Source of the DNA: Bradyrhizobium sp. RD5-C2
GTDB taxonomy: Bacteria > Pseudomonadota > Alphaproteobacteria > Rhizobiales > Xanthobacteraceae
Length of the DNA stretch: 64,000 nt
Assembly: GCF_019972155.1 (NCBI RefSeq)
Contig: NZ_BOVL01000056.1
Location: 245,502 to 309,501 of the forward strand
Direction: 5' to 3'
A program made the position numbers and the translations under genes. The notes beneath the pieces are model-generated. The model saw only the letters and a list, made by a program, of their open reading frames with translations, searched no databases and was not told where the DNA came from. This document shows, piece by piece, positions 50,732-58,142 of this stretch; within the stretch, counting starts at the first letter, position 1, and each line of letters begins with the position of its first letter.

Positions 50732-51127
50732 CTATCGCCGGCGCCGCTGCTTCCTTGGAAACAGCCGATCGCGGATGTAGCGCGAGGTCGCCGTCAGGCG
50801 AAGTCCCCGCGGCTTCTGCCAGGCGGCACGGTCGATCTCCTTCTTGTCGCCGATCGCCAGCCGTCCCTTGGCGTTCTTGGCGATGAAGATCGCATCGCTC
50901 ATCTTGCGGCCGGAACGCTTGTTCTTGGCCGTCACTTCCTTCCACAGGCTGAGCCTGCCGAGCTTGAGCTTCGGCAGCTCTTCCTTGATCTCACGCTTCA
51001 GGCAATCCTTGCCGGTCTCGCGCGCACGCCTGCGCCCGCCGGGGAACATCCACAGCCCGTCAGATCGACGTCGGACCAGAAGGACCTTGCCGCGCTTGGC
51101 GGCAACCAGTTTGGAAGACTTCGTCAT
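50732..51127 (-). CDS. Nudix hydrolase
   Basis: This 131-residue protein has the Nudix box GGRRRARETGKDCLKREIKE continuing to EEL at about residues 30-53, with the metal-binding REIKEE core. It is highly basic overall, especially the C-terminus (RDRLFPRKQRRRR), as in short Nudix enzymes near DIPP and RNA-decapping types. Its substrate may be a nucleoside diphosphate derivative or a polyphosphate. A 444-bp upstream gap holds an inverted repeat. Confidence 0.87.
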   Translation of the reverse strand: MTKSSKLVAAKRGKVLLVRRRSDGLWMFPGGRRRARETGKDCLKREIKEELPKLKLGRLSLWKEVTAKNKRSGRKMSDAIFIAKNAKGRLAIGDKKEIDRAAWQKPRGLRLTATSRYIRDRLFPRKQRRRR

Positions 51128-51571
51128 GTACTGCGCAATGATCGAAACAGAATCGACCCCATTCTAATTTGTCTATTTGAGTAGACAAGTTCCAAGGGCG
51201 AATTGTTCCACAGTCATGTGTCGGCGGTTTGTCTGCCGCGGAAGGCCTGAGCACTGAGGAAATCCTGACGATGCGCATCTTCGTGAGGAGGCCGCAGAAG
51301 AAGGGGCCGCCGGCTGTGACGGTCTGCCGCGGCTTCCCTGCGGACGCCTGCACACGTTCGCCGTGACCCCGTACGTTCGTCCGTGGTTCTCTGGTCTCGC
51401 TTCATCGAACATCCTCACGTTGAGCTCATGAAAAAAGTGATCCTCCCGGTTCCCGCAGCAGGAACCGGGGCATCGCTTCGATGACAAAAATCCACGACAG
51501 GTAGGCTCCGCCGCTTGACTGTATGTTCTTGTTTTGTTCTAATTGCCTTCCACCGCGAATAGGAGGCCGCC
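51128..51571. other. Intergenic stretch with inverted repeats
   Basis: TTGTCTA (51169-51175) and TAGACAA (51182-51188) form a 7-bp dyad around a 6-base spacer, in a possible operator position 40-60 bp upstream of the Nudix start. CCCGGTTCC (51445-51453) pairs with GGAACCGGG (51461-51469); on the minus strand a T6 tract follows 8 nt later. No gene is supported. Confidence 0.5.
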
Positions 51572-51868
51572 ATGGACAACCGCATCAACGAAATTCGTAG
51601 GCAGATCAGGGCGCTGCGCGTCAGCATGCTCGAGGCTGAGGCGATCATGCGACAGCAGATCAATCGGGATGAGGACTGTGCCTTCGTTGCCGGCGACCTG
51701 CTGAAGATGCGTCTGGTGATGAGCCGTCTGCTCGAAGAGCGGGGCACGCTGGGCGACCGCGAGCCGATCATCGTGCATGCGAGCGTCGCTCCGCGCCGCC
51801 GCGCCGCGACGCCGATCTTTCTGCGCGTGGCGAAGCGGGAGCTTGCCGCCGGCGAAACGCGTGCCTGA
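51572..51868 (+). CDS. Small helical hypothetical protein
   Basis: This 98-residue protein begins MDNRINEIRRQIRALRVSML and is predicted to be mostly coiled coil for its first 60 residues, then basic. AGGAGG precedes ATG 51572. It is the first of three closely spaced small genes on this strand. Short rhizobial proteins with the INEIRRQIRALRxSM start are of unknown function. The stop is followed directly by the next coding region. Confidence 0.7.
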   Translation: MDNRINEIRRQIRALRVSMLEAEAIMRQQINRDEDCAFVAGDLLKMRLVMSRLLEERGTLGDREPIIVHASVAPRRRAATPIFLRVAKRELAAGETRA

Positions 51869-51881
51869 TGACGGCCCGAGG

Positions 51882-52061
51882 ATGCAGCGGCTGCGCGCCG
51901 AGTTGCGCGAGCTCGACGCATCCGTGAACCGGCTCAGGCAGGCCGGACGCGATAGTGCATCGGCGCAGCTTCTGCTGTCGCGCAAGCGCGCCGAGCTGGA
52001 GGACGTGATCTGCCGGAGGAAAGATGAGAGAGCCGCTTCGGTATTTCCACGACAGCGATGA
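51882..52061 (+). CDS. Small helical protein, second of three
   Basis: This 59-residue product starts MQRLRAELRELDASVNRLRQ and continues as a charged helix (SAQLLLSRKRAELEDVICRR). ATG 51882 is chosen tentatively; a GTG at 51861 in the same frame would overlap the previous stop and translationally couple the genes. Its tail overlaps the start of the next gene at 52024. It resembles its upstream neighbour in its helical, Arg/Leu-rich character. Confidence 0.55.
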   Translation: MQRLRAELRELDASVNRLRQAGRDSASAQLLLSRKRAELEDVICRRKDERAASVFPRQR

Positions 52062-52251
52062 TCATGCGGCCTGGATCAAGGCGCTGGCCGAGGTCCGGCA
52101 CATGGCGACGCGGGAAGGCTGGTGCTTTCACCACGTGCAGGCGATCATCGTGGCGATCGACCAGTATGCGGAGGCCGCGCTCGGCAACCGCGAATTCTTC
52201 CTCAACCGCCCGCAGACCGTTGGCCCGCTGCGGCGAGGCGAGGTGCCGTAG
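52024..52251 (+). CDS. Small hypothetical protein, third of three
   Basis: This 75-residue soluble protein opens MREPLRYFHDSDDHAAWIKA and contains WCFHHVQAIIVAIDQYAEAA. A strong GGAGGAAAG site precedes ATG 52024, giving good confidence in the start. It overlaps the preceding gene by 38 bp in another frame. It belongs to a Bradyrhizobium family of small proteins with no known role; the conserved His/Trp residues suggest a defined fold. Confidence 0.72.
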   Translation: MREPLRYFHDSDDHAAWIKALAEVRHMATREGWCFHHVQAIIVAIDQYAEAALGNREFFLNRPQTVGPLRRGEVP

Positions 52252-52319
52252 CGGGCGACATCGCGTGCGGCATTTCGCGAGCCGGCGCTGCCGTCATCAC
52301 GGCCGTGCGGCTGACGTGC

Positions 52320-52706
52320 TCAAGGCAGCGCATCGGCGGGATGCTTGTCGCGATGCTCGACATATTCGACGCGGGTCTGGTCCGGATGCAGCACCAGCAT
52401 GTTGCGGCCGGTCGGGACCTGTTTGGGGGCCTCGAGTATCGTAGCGCCGACGCCGGGGAGATGGGCGGCGAATGCGTCGATGTCATCGACCAGAAACGTC
52501 AGATGCGTCGCCGTGAACGGCTTCAGGCTCTGTTCCGTCCCTGCAATGAACAGGATCGAGGCGACCTGCGCCAGCCTGAGATCATATTCGCGATAGTCGA
52601 AGCGAAGGCGCGCCGTCTGGCCGATCAGGGCTTCGTGGAAGGCCACGGCCTCGTCGAGGCCCTCGAGCGGCAGATAACGTCTCGCCAGGATATTGAGTAT
52701 CTTCAT
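52320..52706 (-). CDS. VOC (glyoxalase-fold) family protein
   Basis: This 128-residue protein starts MKILNILARRYLPLEGLDEA at ATG 52706, with AGGA 7 nt upstream. It has the paired beta-alpha-beta-beta-beta layout of the vicinal-oxygen-chelate superfamily, as in THLTFLVDDIDAFAAHL and NMLVLHPDQTRVEYVEH, with a possible metal Glu in the last strand. Related proteins are dioxygenases, glyoxalases or drug-binding proteins. It overlaps the end of the MerR gene and probably answers to it. Confidence 0.82.
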   Translation of the reverse strand: MKILNILARRYLPLEGLDEAVAFHEALIGQTARLRFDYREYDLRLAQVASILFIAGTEQSLKPFTATHLTFLVDDIDAFAAHLPGVGATILEAPKQVPTGRNMLVLHPDQTRVEYVEHRDKHPADALP

Positions 52707-53082
52707 CGCCAGGTCCTGATGTTCTGATGTTGCTGCGACCGCCATCCGGTCCGGCCAGACGACGCGACAAGGCGCGCCGCCGCTTGCGCAGCGCTGCGAT
52801 CGCCCGATCGATCTGATCGAGCTTCTCCTGCATCACTGCGGAGCAGTTCACGCGCGCGCCGCGCCGGCCGTCTGCAAGCGCGGTCAGGAGATTGCGAAGC
52901 TCGCGGGTCGAGAAGCCCGCGGCGATGAGGTCTCTCACCCACGCGGCCCGCTCGATCTCCGACGCGGCGTAGCTTCGATAGCCGTTCGAATTCCGGCGCG
53001 GCACGATCAGGCCAGCCTCCTCGTAGTGCCGAAGCGTCCGTGCACTCACTCCAAGATGGTGTGCCGCCTCCTGAATCCGCAT
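52582..53082 (-). CDS. MerR-family transcriptional regulator
   Basis: This 166-residue regulator has the winged-helix domain IQEAAHHLGVSARTLRHYEE and GLIVPRRNSNGYRSY, then a helical dimerisation region (AVMQEKLDQIDRAIAALRKR). Residues from about 115 on (RLAGPDGGRSN...) are Arg/Pro/Gly-rich and read through 125 bp of the VOC gene in another frame, so a real overlap or a lost stop is indicated. The upstream gap carries a TTGACA with a long spacer, as in MerR-type promoters. Confidence 0.82.
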   Translation of the reverse strand: MRIQEAAHHLGVSARTLRHYEEAGLIVPRRNSNGYRSYAASEIERAAWVRDLIAAGFSTRELRNLLTALADGRRGARVNCSAVMQEKLDQIDRAIAALRKRRRALSRRLAGPDGGRSNIRTSGPGDEDTQYPGETLSAARGPRRGRGLPRSPDRPDGAPSLRLSRI

Positions 53083-53103
53083 CGCGATCTCCTGTCGAGG
53101 ATC

Positions 53104-53136
53104 GGCCTAGCACCTTCTCATTAGCGTCAATGTCAA
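53104..53136 (-). promoter_or_regulatory. Possible MerR-type promoter with long spacer
   Basis: On the minus strand TTGACA (53136-53131) is followed after about 19-21 bases by a TAGG-type -10 region. An overlong spacer with a dyad between the boxes is the hallmark of MerR-activated promoters. It would drive the merR-VOC pair. Confidence 0.4.
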
Positions 53137-53381
53137 GCGCCGTGTTGCGGCGCTCGCGGGCGCCGCCGCTGAACTCCGTCGATCCGCCGGGACGGACGCA
53201 GGGGCCAAATGTCCCGGCCTGCCTGATGTGGCCGGGATGGCCAATCCGCCGCCGGCGACATATCGTGACGGTCCGCGGCCGAATCTGCGGCGGATCGTTC
53301 ATCGCCGGGTCATCTACATCAGGCCATCGTCAGCGCCGCGCCCGCGAGGGGCGGCGGCACATTTTTCGGAGGAGGATTCGG

Positions 53382-54182
53382 ATGATCAGGGGCTGGCAGA
53401 TTGCGACGTCGGCGCTCGCCATCGTCGTGATGGTTGCAACGCTGGGCGCAGAAGCGAACGCGGCGCAGTGCGGCAACGGACCCGGCGGATTCGAAGCCTG
53501 GAAGGAGCAGTTTGCCGGCGAGGCGAGGGCCAAGGGCGTCGGCGCCACTGCGATCCATGCGTTGATGCAGGCACATTACGCCAGCGCGACGATCGCCGCG
53601 GATCGCGGCCAGCGCAGCTTTGGCCTGTCGCTCGAGCAGTTCATGGCCAAGCGGGGATCTGCGACCATCGTGGCGCGCGGCCGTTCGCTGAAGCAGTCGC
53701 AGGCGGCGCTGTTCGCCTCGATCCAGCAGCGCTATGGCGTGCCGCCGGGACCGCTGATCGCGATCTGGGGCATGGAGAGCGGCTTCGGCAGCCAGCGCGG
53801 CAACCAGAACATGCTGTCGTCGATCGCGACGCTTGCCTATGACTGCCGCCGTCCGGAGTTCTTCACCGATCAGCTCTATGCCGCATTGAAGCTGATCGAC
53901 CGCGGCAGTTTGTCCGGCAGCACGCGCGGCTCGATGCATGGCGAAATCGGCCAGACCCAGTTCATGCCGAAGAACGTCCTCGCCTATGGCACCGGCAATC
54001 TCGACGTCGCCGCCAACGCGCTGAACTCGACGGCGAACTTCCTGCGCGCCAATGGCTGGCGCGCCGGCGCCGGCTATCAGCCCGGGGAACCCAATTTCGC
54101 GGCGATCGAGGCGTGGAACGCGGCGGGGGTCTATCAGAAGGCGATCGCTATCATGGGACGGCAGATCGACGGCGGCCAATGA
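53382..54182 (+). CDS. Lytic murein transglycosylase, MltB-like
   Basis: This 266-residue exported enzyme has a signal peptide (IATSALAIVVMVATLGAEANA). The catalytic Glu lies in AIWGMESGFGSQRGNQN (about residue 132), followed by SIATLAYDCRRPEFFTDQLY and GEIGQTQFMPKNVLAYG, as in MltB family enzymes. It would cleave peptidoglycan glycan strands in the periplasm, producing anhydro-muropeptides. ATG 53382 has GGAGGAG; the open frame upstream to 53040 lies over the merR promoter. Confidence 0.9.
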   Translation: MIRGWQIATSALAIVVMVATLGAEANAAQCGNGPGGFEAWKEQFAGEARAKGVGATAIHALMQAHYASATIAADRGQRSFGLSLEQFMAKRGSATIVARGRSLKQSQAALFASIQQRYGVPPGPLIAIWGMESGFGSQRGNQNMLSSIATLAYDCRRPEFFTDQLYAALKLIDRGSLSGSTRGSMHGEIGQTQFMPKNVLAYGTGNLDVAANALNSTANFLRANGWRAGAGYQPGEPNFAAIEAWNAAGVYQKAIAIMGRQIDGGQ

Positions 54183-54282
54183 GCGCAGGGCCAAGTTCCT
54201 TCACTCCAGGTTCCTTCACCGCCTGTTAACGCAACGGTGCCCAGATCGTTGCGGTGAAACGGAGCGAGTGGAGACAGGCTCC

Positions 54283-54690
54283 ATGCTCAAGAACGGCACC
54301 TATGCGGCGTGGTTTCGAACGTCGCTCGCTGACGGCACCGGCATCGTGCACGTGGCCGATGGCAGGCTGTGGGGCAGCGACGCCATCATGCTCTACAGCG
54401 GCACCTATGAGGTGGACGGCGAGCGCTTCTCCGCCGTCCTCACCACCAGGCGGCATTCCGATGGTCATGCGACCGTGTTCGGCACCGACGATCTCGTGGT
54501 GCGGCTCGAGGGTATCTTCAGCGGCGCGATCGCGACCTGCACGGGCAGGGCCGATGCCGTGCCCGATCTCGCCTTCGAGGTGACGCTGATGCCGAGCCAC
54601 GAGGCGACACCCGAGCCGCCGGCGGATCTGCCGCTGCCGAAATTCGATCCGAGCAAGCTGCCGAAATTGCCGAAACGCTCGAGCCGTTGA
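54283..54690 (+). CDS. GrlR-like small regulatory-type protein
   Basis: This 135-residue soluble protein opens MLKNGTYAAWFRTSLADGTG and contains GSDAIMLYSGTYEVDGERF and LTTRRHSDGHATVFGTDDL. The pattern matches GrlR-family proteins, small lipocalin-like folds named after an enteropathogen regulator. In rhizobia their role is unproven. A Pro/Lys tail (PKFDPSKLPKLPKRS) is added. ATG 54283 is used because upstream frames run into the transglycosylase gene. Confidence 0.72.
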   Translation: MLKNGTYAAWFRTSLADGTGIVHVADGRLWGSDAIMLYSGTYEVDGERFSAVLTTRRHSDGHATVFGTDDLVVRLEGIFSGAIATCTGRADAVPDLAFEVTLMPSHEATPEPPADLPLPKFDPSKLPKLPKRSSR

Positions 54691-54711
54691 GCAGCTCTCC
54701 AGGCGCGCGCT

Positions 54712-55098
54712 CTAGGCGTCGCTTGGGCCCGCGGTTTCCGGAAACGGTGCGCCGGGGGTATAGCGCTTCAGCGCGCGGATCTCGTAGACCGCCGACGGGT
54801 TGACACTGCGCAGGTCGCGCGCCGCGGCGATCGCTTCCGCTTCATCGGCGCAATCGATCACGTAGAAGCCGAGCAGCTGCTCCTTGGTCTCCGAGAACGG
54901 GCCGTCGACCACCATGCCGTGGCCGGGCCCGCGCAGGGTGCTGGCGTTGCGGGTCTCGCCGAGCCGTGCAGCCGGGCCGAGCCGCCCTTTCAGCCGTTGA
55001 TGGACCTCGCGCAGACCCGCCATGACGGCGGCGTCCTCATCGGCGCTCCACGACTTGACCTCGGCTTCGACGTGATAGGCCAGGATGGCATAAAGCAT
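54712..55098 (-). CDS. YciI/DGPF-family protein
   Basis: This 128-residue cytoplasmic protein starts MLYAILAYHVEAEVKSWSAD and contains the characteristic VVDGPFSETKEQLLGFYVID segment, then DEAEAIAAARDL. The family shares a ferredoxin-like fold; some members act with sigma factors or break down small molecules, but most lack a known reaction. The start is clear. It lies 155 bp downstream of the terminator of the small unit at 55254. Confidence 0.85.
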   Translation of the reverse strand: MLYAILAYHVEAEVKSWSADEDAAVMAGLREVHQRLKGRLGPAARLGETRNASTLRGPGHGMVVDGPFSETKEQLLGFYVIDCADEAEAIAAARDLRSVNPSAVYEIRALKRYTPGAPFPETAGPSDA

Positions 55099-55253
55099 CT
55101 GGTAAGTTCCTCATTTCTGATGCGACAGGCCCAAGGACGGCCCAAAGCCCGCCGCGCCGACATTTCATGTGTAGCGGACCGGCCGGTTTTTGTGCTGCGA
55201 CAAGGTATCCCGCCGGCGGCATGGCGGAGGCGAGTGGCGCGGCCCGGACAACC

Positions 55254-55286
55254 AAAAAGGCGCGGCGGAACCGCTTCCGCCGCGCC
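55254..55286 (-). terminator. Strong rho-independent terminator
   Basis: GGCGCGGCGGAA (55259-55270) and TTCCGCCGCGCC (55275-55286) form a perfect 12-bp stem with a 4-base loop. On the minus strand it is followed by TTTTT (55258-55254). Confidence 0.88.
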
Positions 55287-55353
55287 CCCGGATTTGTTGT
55301 CTCGCTGGTCCAGGGCTGAGAGCGCCCCGATTGCCAGGCTGATTACTCAGCGC

Positions 55354-55398
55354 CTAGCGGGCGATCCCAGCGAGGTGACAGCGCTTGAGACAAGACAC
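55354..55398 (-). CDS. 14-codon ORF with near-perfect Shine-Dalgarno
   Basis: GTG 55398 opens a frame ending TAG at 55354, giving 14 residues (fMSCLKRCHLAGIAR as read from a GTG start). Upstream, AAAGGAGGTGATCT (55413-55400) matches the anti-Shine-Dalgarno end of 16S rRNA almost completely, with GGAGG placed 7 nt before the GTG. The peptide has two Cys and several basic residues. It is too short for a domain call; translation is likely, function unknown. Confidence 0.45.
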   Translation of the reverse strand: MSCLKRCHLAGIAR

Positions 55399-55432
55399 TA
55401 GATCACCTCCTTTCTTTGTTGATGGGACCAGC

Positions 55433-55461
55433 AATATAGGTGGCGAATCTGCCGCTGTTAA
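55433..55461 (-). promoter_or_regulatory. Sigma70-like promoter of the small unit
   Basis: On the minus strand TTAACA (55461-55456) and TATATT (55438-55433) are separated by exactly 17 bases. Transcription would begin near 55426, about 12-16 nt before the Shine-Dalgarno. Confidence 0.6.
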
Positions 55462-55602
55462 GGCCGTCGTCCGTCTCATTCCGGCCCATTCCAGCCAGGA
55501 ACCGGCCCGATCGCGCGGACATAGTCTCGTTTACCGGCGCAATAAGGACGCCCGCCGAGGCAGTTGAGACGGCCGTCCGGCCGTGTTAGGTGATCGCTCG
55601 AT

Positions 55603-55676
55603 GCGGGTGTAGCTCAATGGTAGAGCAGCAGCCTTCCAAGCTGAATACGAGGGTTCGATTCCCTTCACCCGCTCCA
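55603..55676 (+). tRNA. tRNA-Gly (TCC anticodon)
   Basis: A 74-nt tRNA with encoded CCA. The acceptor stem is GCGGGTG/CACCCGC, the anticodon stem-loop is CAGCC-TTCCAAG-CTG with anticodon TCC, and the T arm is GAGGGTTCGATTCCCTT. Less GC-rich DNA with an integrase remnant follows, so its 3' end may have served as an integration target. Confidence 0.95.
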
Positions 55677-55938
55677 ATACGCAGCCGTACCCCGGCCCCG
55701 CGACGCGCAGTTCGTCCCGCAGCAGCAGCGAAGCAGCGGGCTCTCGGCTACGAACTTGCGCTGTTCCCAAATCGGCTTTACAGTTCATGAAGGTGTCGAA
55801 GGGGCGCCTTCCCGCGCAAGAGGCTCTCACCCTTCAGTAGTTCGTTTCCCGTTGCTTCGAATGGCATCGGGGCTACGACAATGACTCGACCCTTTGTTCG
55901 GCCACAGCGGGAAGGCCGAATCTCTACGGAGGGTTGTT

Positions 55939-56544
55939 GTGCCTTTATCTCCATCAAAAGAAAATGCGCTTGCGTCGTCTCAAGTCGCCGCGAGCGAACT
56001 CCTGCGCGAAGTCAAGATCCGCGCGCGACTCCGCCTGAATGATCTGGCCAATCAAGTACCAGATGCGATGTTCTATGCGCGCTGGATTTCGAGGAAGCGA
56101 CGTTGGGCTTTGCCAGTGTCCTGGAAGCTTGCGCACGCCCTGAATATCGTTTCCACGGAACTTGGATTTCAGGATTGGGCGCACGCTCGCCGTGTGCTTG
56201 AGGGGCGAGCCCAACTATCCGACGACCTCGGCGGCCTCTGGTACGATCTTCGTTGTCAATTCCTGCTCAACAGCTGGTTTTCAACCTATGCTGACGCCCG
56301 CTCTTTCTGCCGCCAAGGTGGCGAGCGGTTTCTATTCCCATTCGCAAAGCAGGTCGTCGTTGGCGACGATAATTTCGTGCGAATGCTAGGGCTGGATCCC
56401 TCGTCATCGCTCTGGAAGGAGACGGGGAACGATCTGGTCGCAAGTTATGGCACCCACGCCTGGCGCGCTCTTTGCGCGGCCCGCCTCGCAGCGACCCGAG
56501 GTCGTTTGCCGATTGGTCGTACGCCGACAGCGCGCAATCTTTGA
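55939..56544 (+). CDS. Hypothetical protein beside tRNA-Gly
   Basis: This product of about 201 residues begins at GTG 55939, with GGAGGG 5 nt upstream; the frame stays open to 55894. An N-terminal helical region (KIRARLRLNDLANQVPDAMF) leads to ELGFQDWAHARRVLEGRAQL, a turn that recurs in small proteobacterial accessory proteins. A cysteine-containing region follows (RCQFLLNSWFSTYADARSFC). I do not recognise a function. Codon usage and composition look less GC-rich than the chromosome on either side, suggesting transfer. Confidence 0.62.
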   Translation: MPLSPSKENALASSQVAASELLREVKIRARLRLNDLANQVPDAMFYARWISRKRRWALPVSWKLAHALNIVSTELGFQDWAHARRVLEGRAQLSDDLGGLWYDLRCQFLLNSWFSTYADARSFCRQGGERFLFPFAKQVVVGDDNFVRMLGLDPSSSLWKETGNDLVASYGTHAWRALCAARLAATRGRLPIGRTPTARNL

Positions 56545-56631
56545 CCTGAGCGAGACGGCTGCCGCCGACACGGCTTGAGACGCCTACGCGCTCAGCCCGA
56601 GATCAACCATATCTGAAAGAAACGAAGAAAC

Positions 56632-57414
56632 ATGCCTGCACATTTCGCGATGTCAGACGACGGAACTCGCATTGCCTATGAAAAGACTGGCTCAGGTCCA
56701 GTTGTGGTGCTTTTGCACGGTGGGGCTCAGTCTCGCCAAACGTGGCAAGATGCTGGCTACGTGGATAGGTTGAGTTCGGACTTCACCGTCGTGGCCATGG
56801 ACCTTCGAGGTCACGGTGAAAGCGACAAGCCGACTAGAGTTGAGGCATACGGCATCGACCGCCACTGCCAAGACATTCTGTCTGTTGCCGATCACGCGGG
56901 TATCGAACGATTCGCGCTTTGGGGGTACTCTTTCGGAGCAAATACTGGCCGCTATCTTGCGGCCAAATCGGAGCGCGTAACATGGTTCGTCATGGTCGGT
57001 GTGCCGTTTGGTCCCGGCGCTTCCGGCGACTTCCGCCGCACGGTGACGGGTGTTCGGGATCGCTGGATACCGATTCTGCGCGCGCAAGACGAGGGGACAC
57101 TCGATCTGGAGTCGCTTACTCACCCCGAGCGCGCCTATCTTCAGAGCGCCCGTGCGCAGCACGAAGTTCCGTGGCTTACCGCCATACTCGACTGGGACGA
57201 AATCGTTCCGGCGCAACTGCTCTGTCCAATGCTTTGGATCGTCGGCGGGAAAAATCCGGTTGCACTGGAAAGTGCCCGGAGCATCGAGCCCGCCTTGGCG
57301 AACTCCAAGGTGTTGTTATGCACGATCGACGGACTGACACATGACATGGAAATGAGCGACATCGATAATGTCTTGCCGCGCATCCAGGGTTTCATCAGAA
57401 ATACCCGCGGGTGA
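56632..57414 (+). CDS. Alpha/beta hydrolase
   Basis: This 260-residue hydrolase shows VVLLHGGAQSRQTW, MDLRGHGESD, the nucleophile elbow LWGYSFGAN (Ser about residue 98), and a late His in DGLTHDMEM. It belongs to the large esterase/haloperoxidase-like group and would act in the cytoplasm. It lies between tRNA-Gly and the integrase remnant, and its codon usage looks less GC-rich than core genes, so it was probably acquired. The substrate is unknown. Confidence 0.85.
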   Translation: MPAHFAMSDDGTRIAYEKTGSGPVVVLLHGGAQSRQTWQDAGYVDRLSSDFTVVAMDLRGHGESDKPTRVEAYGIDRHCQDILSVADHAGIERFALWGYSFGANTGRYLAAKSERVTWFVMVGVPFGPGASGDFRRTVTGVRDRWIPILRAQDEGTLDLESLTHPERAYLQSARAQHEVPWLTAILDWDEIVPAQLLCPMLWIVGGKNPVALESARSIEPALANSKVLLCTIDGLTHDMEMSDIDNVLPRIQGFIRNTRG

Positions 57415-57507
57415 GGGGCGCATGTCGCACAAAAATGCCGGGGCGCGCTGATGCCAAATTCGGATGACCTCGTCAGCAACCAGAGGCTTTGGGTGCGCGT
57501 CCTGTCG

Positions 57508-57850
57508 CTATTTTTCATCGGCGCCAGCGTGTTGGGTGGAAGTGTCCTGTTTGGCCTCGTCGTCGTGATAGAGGCAGTGCGCCATCGACCTGGTCGATGA
57601 CCATTGGCCCTCCTTCATCAGCCGCGTTTCGGTGAGGTCGGACGTGCTCGCCTCGGTGGTCCCGCCATGCCGGCCAAACGACGTGAAGGTCAGCTCGGGA
57701 CGCAAACCGGCGGCCAGAATGACTTTGTTCGAAATGCGCTCGACTTGAGTCCGCATCTCGCGCTTGCTGCTCCAGGGCGCTGGCTGGATCGCGCGAACGA
57801 AATCACACGCGCCTCTCCTTTCTAGGGAACCCTAAATCAGTTCCCCGGAG
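57508..57850 (-). pseudogene. Integrase C-terminal remnant
   Basis: The minus-strand frame ending at 57508 reads NKVILAAGLRPELTFTSFG, then RHGGTTEASTSDLTETRLM. TFTSFRHGGxTEAxDxDLTD is the active-site region (HxxR-type block) of a rhizobial site-specific integrase group. Only the last part is left; the usual final Tyr segment is replaced by an unrelated tail (SMAHCLYHDDEAKQDTS). The frame continues upstream of ATG 57756 without a start. It marks a decayed mobile element next to tRNA-Gly. Confidence 0.65.
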
Positions 57851-58142
57851 CCAGCTTCTCTCGTGTGAATGATCAGAAGCTTGTCTGCATCCAAATCGGG
57901 GCGAAATTTGCGTATTGGCCTTTGCCAACTGGCCGCGATCGTGATCGCCAGGTTCGTTGTCACGGACAGGGCAGACTTCGCCCGAGGCAAGCTGGAGCGG
58001 CGCTGGAATTGCAGCTCATGGTTGAATGTGGTCCTGCTTCTGCGATTCCGGAGCAGCCCCGAGGAGGTACTCGCCAAGGTTTCGTGACGAGGTTATCAAT
58101 CTCGCATACCTTTTCTGTGTATTTCAGTGCAGGGGTCTTTTC

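Larger units (their letters stand above)
55254..55426 (-). ncRNA. Compact small-RNA or peptide transcription unit
   Basis: The minus-strand segment from about 55426 to 55254 is a self-contained unit of about 170 nt. A sigma70-like promoter lies just upstream (55433-55461), a strong Shine-Dalgarno and 14-codon frame lie near its 5' end (55354-55398), and a 12-bp terminator hairpin with five Ts ends it. The body is GC-rich and could fold further. It may be a dual-function RNA, a leader peptide or a toxin-like peptide gene. The 5' end is inferred, not seen. Confidence 0.5.
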
